DNA of 34,527 bases from an uncultured Collinsella sp. (GCA_902462065.1 CABQAK010000024.1:1-34527), one strand, 5' to 3'; shown: positions 23,572 to 31,807, counted from the first letter of the stretch. Numbers and translations: made by a program. Notes: a model not told the origin generated them from the letters alone.

Positions 23572-24405
23572 TTAGCGGATGATGGTCGCGCCGGTCTTGT
23601 GCGAAACGTAGACAGCGGCCTTGTTGATCGCGACGTTGATGAGGATATAGATGACCGCGATAACCAGGTAGACCGACACGAGGGCATCGTAGTTGGTAAT
23701 GAGCACGCGGGCGTTTTGCATGAGGTCGGGGTAGCTCACCACATAGGCGACGGTGGTGTCTTTGACTACGACCACGAGCTGCGAAATCAACGACGGAATG
23801 ATAAATCGAATCGCCTGCGGCAACACGATTTTAAAGGTGATTTTAGCTTTGGAGAGACCGAGCGCCTGGGCCGCCTCGACCTGGCCGCGCGGCACGGCAT
23901 TGACGCCGGCGCGGAAGATTTCGGCAAGTACGCCGGCTGCAGCGAGCGCGACGGGGAGCGTGAGCATCCAAAACGACGGCAGCGCGATCTTGTACTGGGG
24001 CAGCACCAAAAAGAAGAAGTAGATGAACAGAAGGCTCGGCACGCCGCGGAAGAAATCGGTGAGCACGCGGCAGACCAGCTGCAGCGGCTTAATGTCGCTG
24101 GTGCGGCCGAGCATAAGGGCTAAGCCCAGTACCAGCGCAATGACGCCGGCGGTGAGTGCGACTTTAACGGTGCCCTCAAAGCCGGCAAGCAAGAACTTCC
24201 AGGTGGTGAGGTGCGTGAAGAAATACCAATAGTGGACCGAAAGCTGGCCGGTCACATAAAAGCGCTGCAGTACCAGGACGACGAGTGCGGCGACGGCAAC
24301 AAGCGAGATGGCGGTGCCGATGCGAATCTTGGTGCGCATCTTGGGGCCGGGAGCCTCGTAGAGCGCATCGCGCATGGTGAGCGCGGAGGTGGGGTGCTTG
24401 CTCAT
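23572..24405 (-). CDS. amino acid ABC transporter permease (HisM/GlnP type), second subunit
   Basis: Membrane subunit of 277 residues. A cytoplasmic N-terminal extension of ~30 residues precedes TM1 (about 31-47). The BPD_transp_1 domain carries the EAA loop EIFRAGVNAVPRGQVEAAQA and LGLSKAKITFKIVLPQAIR, the site that docks the ATPase. Five TM segments follow TM1. The start overlaps the stop of the upstream permease by four bases (ATGA), so the subunits are translationally coupled and probably heterodimeric, as in glutamate GluCD systems. Confidence 0.92.
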   Translation of the reverse strand: MSKHPTSALTMRDALYEAPGPKMRTKIRIGTAISLVAVAALVVLVLQRFYVTGQLSVHYWYFFTHLTTWKFLLAGFEGTVKVALTAGVIALVLGLALMLGRTSDIKPLQLVCRVLTDFFRGVPSLLFIYFFFLVLPQYKIALPSFWMLTLPVALAAAGVLAEIFRAGVNAVPRGQVEAAQALGLSKAKITFKIVLPQAIRFIIPSLISQLVVVVKDTTVAYVVSYPDLMQNARVLITNYDALVSVYLVIAVIYILINVAINKAAVYVSHKTGATIIR

Positions 24406-25061
24406 CGGAGGATCCTCACCTTCTTATCGATGTAGTTGCCAATGTGGCTCACCACAAAGGCCGTGCCCAGGTAGCCGAGCGCCGAGATAAAGAACGCGGC
24501 GACGCCGCCGAGCGAGCGCGTGTTGATATAGCTCACCACGCCAGTGAGCTCTTGCGGTTTAAGCGGCACCTGGCTGCCCAAGGCGGTAGTGAGCATAACG
24601 GCGATAAAGAGGTTGGTCATGGGCAATACGCTTGAGCGCAGTGCCTGCGGAATCACGATCTTGGCGAGGATGCGATTAAAGCTCATGCCGAGCGAACGTG
24701 CGGCTTCGACCTGACCGACGCCAACGGTGTTGATGCCGCTCATAAAGTTTTCGGAACCAAAGGCTGAGCCCAAAAGGACCGTGGCGACGATAACGCAGGT
24801 GCGGTAGGGCAGGACGACCTTGAGCGGCGGCAGCGCGTAGACGACGATGATAAGCAGCGCGATGCCGGGGATGTTACGGAAGACCTGGACATACAGGTCG
24901 CCAAAGACGCGCAGCGGCTTGAGCGGCGACACGCGCATCACGGTGACGGCGACGGCCAGCACCATGGCGATGGCAAACGACTCAAGCGTCATGCCCCAGG
25001 TTGCGAGCAGCGCGTCGATATAGTTCTGGCCATAGAGCGACCAGAGTTCGGAGAGACTCAT
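24402..25061 (-). CDS. amino acid ABC transporter permease (HisM/GlnP type), first subunit
   Basis: Membrane subunit of 219 residues with the BPD_transp_1 fold. The EAA loop reads NFMSGINTVGVGQVEAARSLGM then SFNRILAKIVIPQALR. There are about five TM segments. The start ATG has GGGAGGT upstream. It is separated from the binding-protein gene by 138 bp containing a hairpin, and overlaps the second permease by 4 bp. Confidence 0.92.
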   Translation of the reverse strand: MSLSELWSLYGQNYIDALLATWGMTLESFAIAMVLAVAVTVMRVSPLKPLRVFGDLYVQVFRNIPGIALLIIVVYALPPLKVVLPYRTCVIVATVLLGSAFGSENFMSGINTVGVGQVEAARSLGMSFNRILAKIVIPQALRSSVLPMTNLFIAVMLTTALGSQVPLKPQELTGVVSYINTRSLGGVAAFFISALGYLGTAFVVSHIGNYIDKKVRILR

Positions 25062-25085
25062 GCGGACCTCCCGCCGATAAGGAAA

Positions 25086-25111
25086 GGGGCTCCCGTGTGT
25101 ACGGAAGCCCC
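25086..25111 (-). terminator. attenuator-type hairpin between binding protein and permease genes
   Basis: On the minus strand GGGGCTTCCGT pairs with ACGGGAGCCCC (one G-U) around a four-base loop, followed by TTTCCTTATC. Placed after the binding-protein gene, it probably terminates part of the transcription so that binding protein exceeds membrane subunits, a common arrangement in ABC importers. Confidence 0.75.
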
Positions 25112-25199
25112 GACAACTCAGTAAGGAAACAGTTTATCGCAATAAAGCGCATCGTGCGTTTCTGTATGGTTTCGTTGCGGCCGTTACCAGGCTCGCTGC

Positions 25200-26195
25200 C
25201 TAGGCGCCGATCTCGGGCAGCTCGGGAACGTTGGTGTCGCCCGTACGGTCGCCGATGCAGATCTGCCACAGCTCGGTCCAGGTGCCATCGTCCTCGATCT
25301 TCTTAAGGAAGTCGTTGACAAAGGCGACACCGTCGGAATCGAGCGGCAGGCCGATGCCATAGGGCTCCTTGTTGCCGAAGGGCTTGCCGGCGATCTTGTA
25401 CTTACCGGGCTCGCGGACCAGGGCGCTCTGCTGCATGTTGTTATCGATGACGTAGGCGTCAACGCGGCCCTGCTGGAGTGCCTGGCGGGCCTCCTCGTCG
25501 GTCTTGAACTCCTGCTGGCTGGCCTTGGGGGCAAACTCCTCCAGGATAGCGGGGCCGTTGGAACCGGACTGGACGGCGACGTTCTTGTCGGCCAGGTCGT
25601 CGACGCTTTTGATGTCGTCGTTATCGGCGAGCACCAGGATGGCCTGCTGGGTGTAGTAGTAGGGGCCGGCGAAGGAGACGAGCTTCTTGCGCTCGTCAGT
25701 GATGGTGTAGGTGGCAAAGACGGCGTCGACCTGGCCGTTCTGCAGGACGGACTCGCGCGTGTCCGAGGTCACCTGGGTGATCTCGACCTTGTTCTCGCCC
25801 AGAATGTAGTTGGACAGGAGCTGCGCGATGCCGGCGTCGAAGCCGCGGGTCTTGCCGTCCTTCTCGTTGAGGAGGGAGAAGAGCGTGGAGGTCTGAACGC
25901 CACCGATCTTAAAGACGCCGGCGTCTTTGACGGCCGTGGCCCAGGTGCTGGCGGCGATGGCGTCGTCATCGGCCTTGGGGCCGTCGTTGACGAGCTTGTC
26001 GAATGCCTTGGCGTCGAGCGTGGTGGAAGCCTCGGTATCTTCGGAGCTCTTGGAGGAGCCGGCGGCGGAACCCTTGTCGGCTTTGGCGCTGGTGTCGGAG
26101 CAGCCGGCAAGACCAAGGCCGGCGACGGTTGCGAAGGTGGCGGCGACAAAGCCGCGGCGGTCGAGAACGACCTGCTGGGAGAGGTTCTTGCTCAT
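25200..26195 (-). CDS. amino acid ABC transporter substrate-binding lipoprotein
   Basis: Extracellular binding protein of 331 residues, SBP_bac_3 family. The N-terminus has a twin-arginine motif (LDRRGFVAATF, Arg13-Arg14) and lipobox LAGC with lipidated Cys32, so it is a lipoprotein probably exported by Tat. A Ser/Lys/Glu-rich linker (33-58) follows. Binding domain features: GVQTSTLFSLLNEKDGKTRGFDAGIAQLL, DAVFATYTITDERKKLVSFAGPYY, and GLPLDSDGVAFVNDFLKKI. These resemble actinobacterial GluB-type glutamate/aspartate binding proteins; GRVDAYVIDNN is typical. First gene of the operon, with its own promoter at 26239-26268. Confidence 0.92.
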   Translation of the reverse strand: MSKNLSQQVVLDRRGFVAATFATVAGLGLAGCSDTSAKADKGSAAGSSKSSEDTEASTTLDAKAFDKLVNDGPKADDDAIAASTWATAVKDAGVFKIGGVQTSTLFSLLNEKDGKTRGFDAGIAQLLSNYILGENKVEITQVTSDTRESVLQNGQVDAVFATYTITDERKKLVSFAGPYYYTQQAILVLADNDDIKSVDDLADKNVAVQSGSNGPAILEEFAPKASQQEFKTDEEARQALQQGRVDAYVIDNNMQQSALVREPGKYKIAGKPFGNKEPYGIGLPLDSDGVAFVNDFLKKIEDDGTWTELWQICIGDRTGDTNVPELPEIGA

Positions 26196-26238
26196 AGGAG
26201 AACACCTTTCTCAATAAAATCCCTAGCGGTTGAGTAGA

Positions 26239-26268
26239 GTTATACCCTATCGCGCTCAAATGGGTCAA
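26239..26268 (-). promoter_or_regulatory. sigma-70-type promoter of the amino acid ABC operon
   Basis: On the minus strand TTGACC (26263-26268) and TATAAC (26239-26244) are separated by 18 bp, about 44 bp upstream of the binding-protein start. Good match to both hexamers. No operator was recognised. Confidence 0.75.
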
Positions 26269-26309
26269 CACGAAATAACTCAGAAACATACTTACCTTAT
26301 GGGTTATTC

Positions 26310-26346
26310 AACCTACCAAAAAGGGACAGGCACCTTTGTGGTGGTT
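26310..26346. repeat. hybrid palindromic repeat, copy 6
   Basis: Left arm ACCTACCAAAAAGG is as in copies 4 and 5 and the core is GACAGGCA, but the right arm is CCTTTGTGGTGG rather than TTTTGGCAGG. Only part of the stem can pair. It links the CCTGCCAAAA and TGTGACAAAG variants of the repeat family. Confidence 0.65.
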
Positions 26347-26379
26347 CTTGCAGATGTGGTGGCATGCCTCGCTGCTTTG

Positions 26380-26595
26380 TCTCGATCTGTAACATCTGCA
26401 GCCGTTTTTGCCGAGTAACTGTTACAGATCGAGATTATCTCTTCAGGGGAATTCGAATGTCTCAATCTGTAACATCTGGACGGACAAAAGGTCTCTATCT
26501 GTTACAGATTGAGACAAAGGTCTGGGACTAAGACGTCTTATCTAGATCTGTAACAGTTAGACGGGAATTCGGGTCCTAGGTGTTACAGATTGAGA
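26380..26595. repeat. array of six alternating 15-bp arms at 40-bp steps (three tandem palindromes)
   Basis: TCTCGATCTGTAACA-type arms start at 26380, 26460 and 26541, and their complements TGTTACAGATYGAGA start at 26420, 26500 and 26581. The steps are 40, 40, 40, 41 and 40 bp. The first pair is exact over 15 bp, the second over 16, and the third matches at 13 of 15. The spacers are unique except for shared GGAATTCG and AAAGGTCT pieces. No ORF. It lies between the transport operon promoter and the dxs terminator. Confidence 0.9.
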
Positions 26596-26613
26596 TAATC
26601 GCGCCGCGAAAAC

Positions 26614-26652
26614 AAAAACCTCCGCAGGGGTACTTCCCTTGCGGAGGTTTTT
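26614..26652 (-). terminator. rho-independent terminator of the Dxs-family gene
   Basis: AAAAACCTCCGCA (26614-26626) pairs with TGCGGAGGTTTTT (26640-26652), with further pairing of GGGG and CCC inside. It abuts the minus-strand stop codon at 26653. A- and T-runs on both sides allow action in both directions. Confidence 0.93.
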
Positions 26653-28434
26653 CTACTCGTTGAGCAGCCTTACGGCTTCGGCAGCCATGTTCTCGACCGT
26701 CATGCCGTTCTGGGCGAGCAGCTCGTTGGGGTCGTAGCGGTCGGGGAAGCCCTTGGCGATGCCGAAGGTGCGCGTACGTAACGGCGTGCATGCCAGATAG
26801 CACGCCACGCGTTCGCCCCAGCCGCCGTCCAAGATGCCGTCCTCGAGGGTGACGACAACGCGATGCTCGGCGGCAAGGCTGTCGAGGAACTCGCGGTCGA
26901 GCTCGGTTGCAAAGCGCGGGTTGACGAGCGTGGCCTCGATACCGTACTCGGCAGCCAAGCGGTTTGCCACGCGCTCGCCCAGCTCAAAGAAATCACCGAG
27001 TGCGAGCACTGCTACGTCGCGACCCTGGCGAACCACGTTGTAGTGAACGGCACTGTAGTCGGTGTCTTCGGTGGGCGCAAGGTCGGGACGGCTCACCAGG
27101 CCAATGCCCGGTACGCGGATCGCCACGGGATGCTCGCGGTGGTCGAGCGACCAGCTCAGCATGGACAGGTATTCCTCCATGCAGGCCGGCGCCAAGTAGT
27201 GCATGTTAGGAAGTCCGCCCAGCATGGAAATATCAAAGAACGAAAGGTGTGTCTCAGATGTGGTGCCAAAGATCGACGCGCCAAACACCAAGATGGTTGC
27301 GGGGGCATCGTTGAGGCACAGGTCGTGCCACAGCTCGTCGTAGGCGCGCTGCAAAAACGTGCCGTACACACCAAAGACTGGCTTGGCGCCTGAGCGCGCA
27401 AGCGCGGTGGCAAAAGTTACGGCGTGCTCCTCGGCAATGCCCACGTCGACAAACTGCTTGCCGGCGGCAGCGCGAAGCTCGGGTGTAAAGCCCATGATGT
27501 AGGGCGTGGCGGCCGTGATGCCCACGACCTGCGGATCGCGCTCGATGGCGGCGCTGAGCGCCTCGCCCGTAATATCGGCATAGGTGCGCGGCGCGGGCTC
27601 GCTCGGATGACCCGGGCAGAGCTTGCGCCCAGTCGCCATGTCAAAGGGGCCTACGTGATGCCAGCGCTCGGGGTCACTTTGCGCCGGCTCAAAACCCTTG
27701 CCCTTGGCGGTTGAGACGTGCAACACGATGGGATGGTCGATGTCGCGCAGCTCCTGCAGTGTGTCGACCAGGGCCAACACATCGTTACCGGCGTCCAGAT
27801 AGCGGTAGTCGAGCCCCATCGCGCGGAAAACGTTGCGCTCGCAGGTGCCGTTGCTGGCGCGCAGCTCGGCCAGATTGCGATAGAGGCCGCCATGGTTCTC
27901 GGCGATGGACTGGTCGTTGTCATTGACGATGATGATCAGGTTGCTGTCGAGCTCGGCGGCGTTGTTAAAGCCCTCAAACGCCAGACCGCCCGAAAGCGAG
28001 CCGTCGCCAATAACAGTAATGACGTTATACGTGTCGCCCGCCAGGTCACGAGCGTGCGCCAGGCCGCAGCCCAGGCTCACCGACGTGGAGGTATGGCCCA
28101 TGGCGAACAGGTCGTGCTCGGACTCGTCGGGATTGGCAAAGCCAGAAGCCTCACCATAACGCTCCGGATCGATATAAGTGTACGCGCGCCCGGTCAGCGC
28201 CTTGTGGGCGTAGGTCTGGTGCGAAACGTCAAAGACAATCTTGTCGATGGGGGAGTTAAATACGCGATGAAGCGCAACCGTAAGCTCAACGACGCCCAAG
28301 TTGGGGGCAACGTGCCCGCCGACGGCGGCGGAGCTTTCGAGGATTGCCTGGCGGATCTCGCCGCAGAGCAGCGGAAGCTCGGCGCGGTCGAGAGCCTTGA
28401 CGTCCTCGGGCGTTGTCGTTTGCGTAAGCAGCAT
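26653..28434 (-). CDS. dxs: 1-deoxy-D-xylulose-5-phosphate synthase family protein
   Basis: Thiamine-diphosphate enzyme that condenses pyruvate and glyceraldehyde 3-phosphate to DXP, precursor of isoprenoids (MEP pathway), thiamine and pyridoxal phosphate. It has 593 residues, shorter than the usual ~620. Domains: N-terminal TPP domain with GHTSTSVSLG and GDGSLSGGLAFEGFNNA (TPP/Mg binding), pyrimidine domain with the catalytic Glu in DVGIAEEHAVT, and the C-terminal transketolase domain ending in GFPDRYDPNELLAQNGM. The canonical GHQAYPHK is here SHQTYAHK, a variant seen in a shorter Dxs-like lineage. Thus it could be either the main Dxs or a divergent paralogue. Monocistronic, divergent from the HD-domain gene, with a good terminator. 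Confidence 0.9.
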   Translation of the reverse strand: MLLTQTTTPEDVKALDRAELPLLCGEIRQAILESSAAVGGHVAPNLGVVELTVALHRVFNSPIDKIVFDVSHQTYAHKALTGRAYTYIDPERYGEASGFANPDESEHDLFAMGHTSTSVSLGCGLAHARDLAGDTYNVITVIGDGSLSGGLAFEGFNNAAELDSNLIIIVNDNDQSIAENHGGLYRNLAELRASNGTCERNVFRAMGLDYRYLDAGNDVLALVDTLQELRDIDHPIVLHVSTAKGKGFEPAQSDPERWHHVGPFDMATGRKLCPGHPSEPAPRTYADITGEALSAAIERDPQVVGITAATPYIMGFTPELRAAAGKQFVDVGIAEEHAVTFATALARSGAKPVFGVYGTFLQRAYDELWHDLCLNDAPATILVFGASIFGTTSETHLSFFDISMLGGLPNMHYLAPACMEEYLSMLSWSLDHREHPVAIRVPGIGLVSRPDLAPTEDTDYSAVHYNVVRQGRDVAVLALGDFFELGERVANRLAAEYGIEATLVNPRFATELDREFLDSLAAEHRVVVTLEDGILDGGWGERVACYLACTPLRTRTFGIAKGFPDRYDPNELLAQNGMTVENMAAEAVRLLNE

Positions 28435-28482
28435 CGTTGTGGGTTACTCCATGCGAATCGAGCACCGGCGCTCCCTCGGCCG

Positions 28483-28618
28483 GCACAATTGCACAAAACA
28501 GTCTCGCACATTTTGGCGTTTGATATGTGACGGCGGCGCGGTAATTCGTCAACTGGCGGGGCAAAACGTTTTGTGCGATGCCATACTGATGTGTTCCATG
28601 ATGTTTTTTCGATTGTGC
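28483..28618. promoter_or_regulatory. divergent promoter region with repeated TTGTGC half-sites
   Basis: The 227-bp gap between the Dxs gene and the HD-domain gene carries GCACAA at 28483 and 28491, GCACAT at 28506, and TTGTGC at 28571 and 28613. A perfect 12-bp palindrome CAAAACGTTTTG lies at about 28562-28573. These may be operators for a shared regulator; no promoter hexamers stand out enough to assign. Inference only. Confidence 0.35.
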
Positions 28619-28661
28619 ACAGGCCGTGGCTTGTCGCCGTGAGTCGCTGGAAGGAGACAGC

Positions 28662-29198
28662 ATGTCCGATGTCGTTCGTGCCGAGAAAATCGCGTGCGAA
28701 GTAGACCATGCTGCCCGTCAACTGGCACAGGCGGGCCGTCTGGACCTGACGCGCGAGTTTATCCAGCATGGCGACGTGACGGTCTATGCGCATGTGATTT
28801 CGGTGGCGCGGGCGAGCCTGTCCTTTGCCGAGCGTCTTGACCGTGTTGGTGTTTCGGTCGACCGCGCCTCGCTGCTGCGCGGGGCCCTGCTGCACGATTA
28901 CTTTCTCTACGATTGGCACGATCCCGATCCGAGCCATCGTCTACACGGATTTCGGCATCCATTTTTTGCCCTGGCACGTGCCGAAGAGGATTTTGAGCTG
29001 ACGCCGCGCGAGCGGAATATCATCGCGCGCCATATGTTTCCGCTGGTACCGGTGCCGCCGACGTGTCGCGAGGCATGGATTGTGTGCCTGGCTGATAAGT
29101 GGTGCGCGCTGTGCGAGACGGTCGCCGGCCGTCTGCCACGCAAGGACGAGGCGGACGATGGCGTGAGCAGCGAATCGAGCGAGAAGAGGAGAGGGTAG
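28662..29198 (+). CDS. HD-domain protein (putative phosphohydrolase)
   Basis: A 178-residue soluble protein. ATG at 28662 was chosen because AAGGAG at 28651-28656 precedes it. HD-superfamily metal ligands are visible: His44 (VYAHVISVAR), His78-Asp79 (ALLHDYFLYDWHD), His124 (IARHMFPL) and Asp145 (CLADKW). The C-terminal ~20 residues are charged and low-complexity. The pattern matches small uncharacterised HD proteins of Gram-positive bacteria; substrates of such enzymes are usually nucleotides or phosphorylated small molecules. The next gene starts 3 bp after its stop, so it is probably coupled to the membrane protein downstream. Confidence 0.87.
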   Translation: MSDVVRAEKIACEVDHAARQLAQAGRLDLTREFIQHGDVTVYAHVISVARASLSFAERLDRVGVSVDRASLLRGALLHDYFLYDWHDPDPSHRLHGFRHPFFALARAEEDFELTPRERNIIARHMFPLVPVPPTCREAWIVCLADKWCALCETVAGRLPRKDEADDGVSSESSEKRRG

Positions 29199-29201
29199 AC
29201 G

Positions 29202-30221
29202 GTGGGGACCGCGATCGACATGGCATTTGACGGCGCGACGCTTGCCGCCTGTCCGCTCTCGGCGCTGGTGCTCTCGTTTGCCTTCTACGGGTTTTGCGGC
29301 TGGGCGTGGGAGTCGACGGTCTGCGCCATGCTCAATCACGGACGATTTGCCAACAGCGGCTTTTTGCTGGGACCGTGTTGCCCCATCTATGGCGCGGGCG
29401 GCATTGCCTGCTGGCTTTTGCTGCGCGGGATTCCGGATGCCTCGAGCCAGTTTGTCGCCGCGGCGCTTGTATGCAGCGTGATTGAGTACAGCGTGGGCGT
29501 GCTGTTGGAAAAAACAACGGGCGCTCGCTTTTGGGACTATTCGCACCTGCCGTTTAACCTGCACGGGCGCATCTGCCTGTACTGGGCCTGCGCGTTTGGC
29601 CTGGGTGCGTTGTGCATTTGCCGTTTAGTGGAGCCGGCATTGCTGGGGCTGCTAGGCCATCTGCCGGTTCTGATTGTGCGGCTGTCCGCCTTTATCGTTG
29701 CGGTTGCGATGATGGTCGACGCGGCATGCTCGTTGGCCAGCTGGCGCCGCCTGTCCGATCAGCTGGAGCGTGTGCGCACCGACCTTGCCGACCGCATCAA
29801 TGAGTCGCTTGCCGATGCGTCTGACTCCATGCTCGAGCGCATTCCCGAATCGACGATTGACTCGGTGGCACAGACGCATATCCGTAGCCGTGCCGTTAAC
29901 GCGTGGCTGGCCGAGCTGGGCGACGCGGCCCTCGATGCCTTACGCGAGAAGGCCTCGATGCCGACGTTTATCTCGGACGGTGCTCGCGGCCTAGCGCTTG
30001 CCGCCCGCCGCGTGGCCGATGCCGCGCCGAGCATGCCGCGTCCGTCGTTCAGCCGTCGCCTTGCCGGCAAGCGTATGAGCCGTCCGGTGCCGAGTGTGTT
30101 ACTCAGCCGCCGCGACCTACGCTTCTTTAACGCTTTCCCGCGTCTGCGCATCAATCGCTACGAAGGTGTCATTCGAGCAACTAATCTCCGCGACCGAGCT
30201 CGCGAGCTGTTCCGGCGCTAG
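29202..30221 (+). CDS. CmpB-type putative ABC-transporter membrane protein
   Basis: Integral membrane protein of 339 residues, GTG start at 29202 behind AGAGGAGAGG. The N-terminal ~150 residues match the 'putative ABC-transporter type IV' (CmpB, PF06541) family: FYGFCGWAWES, GFLLGPCCPIYGAGG, VIEYSVGVLLEKTTGARFWDYSHLPFNLHGRICL, and a following hydrophobic helix. Six TM segments are likely up to about residue 180. The cytoplasmic C-terminal half is helical and basic, without a known domain. Despite the family name, no ATPase is adjacent and transport is unproven. Coupled to the HD-domain gene. Confidence 0.87.
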   Translation: MGTAIDMAFDGATLAACPLSALVLSFAFYGFCGWAWESTVCAMLNHGRFANSGFLLGPCCPIYGAGGIACWLLLRGIPDASSQFVAAALVCSVIEYSVGVLLEKTTGARFWDYSHLPFNLHGRICLYWACAFGLGALCICRLVEPALLGLLGHLPVLIVRLSAFIVAVAMMVDAACSLASWRRLSDQLERVRTDLADRINESLADASDSMLERIPESTIDSVAQTHIRSRAVNAWLAELGDAALDALREKASMPTFISDGARGLALAARRVADAAPSMPRPSFSRRLAGKRMSRPVPSVLLSRRDLRFFNAFPRLRINRYEGVIRATNLRDRARELFRR

Positions 30222-30419
30222 CCAGAGCGGGGCCAAACGCGCCCTTCTCGCTCGCGTATTTCCCGTTCGTTTCGCGCCCGTTGCCGCGCCGTTTCCAGGA
30301 TTGCGGCACCGTTTCCATTCGACAACGCAGCGTTTAACAACGCCGTATCTGGTCTACACCAGTTGTCCCTCGGCCGCATTATGGGCGCCGACAACGTTCA
30401 TGCGACCAAGGGGGAGCGA

Positions 30420-31697
30420 ATGTACGATACGGGATCGACAACGTTTATGCTCATCTGCACCATGCTCGTGTTTTTAATGACACCGGGCCTGGCGTTTTTC
30501 TATGGCGGCCTGTCCAGGCGCAAAAATGTCATCAACACCATGCTTATGTGCTTTGGCGCCATTGGCCTGGTGGGCGTGCTGTGGATTGTCGCCGGCTGGT
30601 CGCTGGCCTATGGCGGCGACGGCTCGAGTCCGTTTATTGGAGGCTTTGACCAGCTGCTGTGCCTGCCGGTGCTCGGCCAGGTGCTGCAGGCGGCCGAGGG
30701 CAACGCCGCGGACGGTGCCGTCTACCCTCAGATCATCAACATCGCCTTCCAGATGGCGTTTGCCATGATCACGGCTGCTATCGTCACGGGCAGCCTGGCC
30801 GGCCGCGTTAAGTTTGGTGCCATGACGGCCTTCCTGGGCATTTGGCTGCTCGTGGTCTATGCGCCGCTTGCCCACATGGTTTGGGGCGGCGAGGGCTCCT
30901 TTATCGGCGACATCATCGGCGCGCTCGACTTTGCCGGCGGCGACGTGGTACACATTTCGTCCGGCCTGACGGGCCTGATCCTTTGCTTAATGCTCGGCCG
31001 TCGTCGTGGCTTTGGCATGGTGAGCTACCGTCCGCATAACGTGCCGTTTGTGGCGCTGGGCGCCGGGCTGCTTTGGTTTGGCTGGTTTGGCTTTAACGGC
31101 GGCAGCGAGTTTAAGGCCGATGCTGTGGCGGCACTCGCCATCCTCAACACCGTGACGGCCAGCGCAGCGGGCATGGTCTCGTGGCTTGCTGTCGAGCGCG
31201 TGCACACCGGTCGCCCCACGCTGGTGGGTGCCAGCACCGGTCTGGTCGCGGGCCTCGTGGTGGTCACGCCCGGTGCGGGCTTTGTCGAGCCGTGGGCGGC
31301 GCTGGTCATGGGCCTGATCGTCTCGCCCGTCTGCTATTTGGCTATCAGCCATCTTAAGACCAAGTTCGGCTACGACGATGCGCTCGACGCGTTTGGCTGC
31401 CACGGTATCGGCGGCATCTTGGGCGGCGTGCTTACGGGCCTGTTCTGCGTGCCGGAGCTCTCGTGGACCGGTAAGGGCGGCCTGTTCTACACGGGCGATG
31501 TCTCGCTGCTCATCTCACAGATCTTGGGCATTGTGGTGACGGTCGCTATTGTGCTGGTGCTCGATTTGGTGATCGCCGCGGTGGTCAAGGCACTGTTCCA
31601 CGGCAGCCCGCGCGTTGACGAGGCCGACGAGGCGCTGGGCCTGGATGCGAGTCAGCACGGCGAAAGCGCATATCCTTCGTTCTCCGGACTCGATTAG
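30420..31697 (+). CDS. amt: ammonium transporter (Amt family)
   Basis: Ammonia/ammonium channel of 425 residues in the cytoplasmic membrane. ATG at 30420 is preferred (GGGGGAG at 30410-30416; typical Amt N-terminus MYDTGSTTFMLIC). An upstream in-frame start at 30363 would add residues not seen in the family. Eleven TM helices are expected. Signatures: FFYGGLSRRKNV, VYAPLAHMVWGGEG (first pore His), DVVHISSGLTGL, LWFGWFGFNGGS, and the twin pore His in FGCHGIGGILGG. There is no separate signal peptide. It lies upstream of a P-II gene, the standard amt-glnK pairing, where P-II plugs the pore when nitrogen is plentiful. Confidence 0.95.
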   Translation: MYDTGSTTFMLICTMLVFLMTPGLAFFYGGLSRRKNVINTMLMCFGAIGLVGVLWIVAGWSLAYGGDGSSPFIGGFDQLLCLPVLGQVLQAAEGNAADGAVYPQIINIAFQMAFAMITAAIVTGSLAGRVKFGAMTAFLGIWLLVVYAPLAHMVWGGEGSFIGDIIGALDFAGGDVVHISSGLTGLILCLMLGRRRGFGMVSYRPHNVPFVALGAGLLWFGWFGFNGGSEFKADAVAALAILNTVTASAAGMVSWLAVERVHTGRPTLVGASTGLVAGLVVVTPGAGFVEPWAALVMGLIVSPVCYLAISHLKTKFGYDDALDAFGCHGIGGILGGVLTGLFCVPELSWTGKGGLFYTGDVSLLISQILGIVVTVAIVLVLDLVIAAVVKALFHGSPRVDEADEALGLDASQHGESAYPSFSGLD

Positions 31698-31699
31698 CA

Positions 31700-31807
31700 G
31701 CACGGCTTTCCCAGGCACCCGACCTTGCCCCTCAAACCGTCGCTTGCGTACCAAAGTACGCGGCGCTCCTCTTTCGGGGCAATCTCGGGTACCTGGAAAA
31801 CCCGTGC
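31700..31807 (+). other. 108-nt branched hairpin between amt and glnK
   Basis: GCACGG (31700-31705), then TTTCC-AGG, ACCCGA and TTGCCCC on the left, pair with GGGGCAA, TCGGGT, CCTGGAAAA and CCGTGC (31776-31807) on the right, with small internal loops. Inside is a separate perfect stem, GCGTAC CAAA GTACGC (31746-31761). It may be an intercistronic terminator, attenuator or processing site, or an inserted palindromic repeat. There is no U-run right after it. Confidence 0.7.

Noticed and set aside
22702..24123. 473-codon plus-strand open frame across the ABC ATPase and permease
   Set aside because: It spans two minus-strand genes with clear ABC motifs and has no ribosome site.
26380..26595. CRISPR array
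   Set aside because: Repeat orientation alternates, spacers are only ~25 bp, repeats are 15 bp and no cas gene is in the window.
28435..28661. TPP or other riboswitch before the Dxs-family gene
   Set aside because: No CUGAGA/ACCUGA-type conserved core or aptamer structure could be found on the minus strand.
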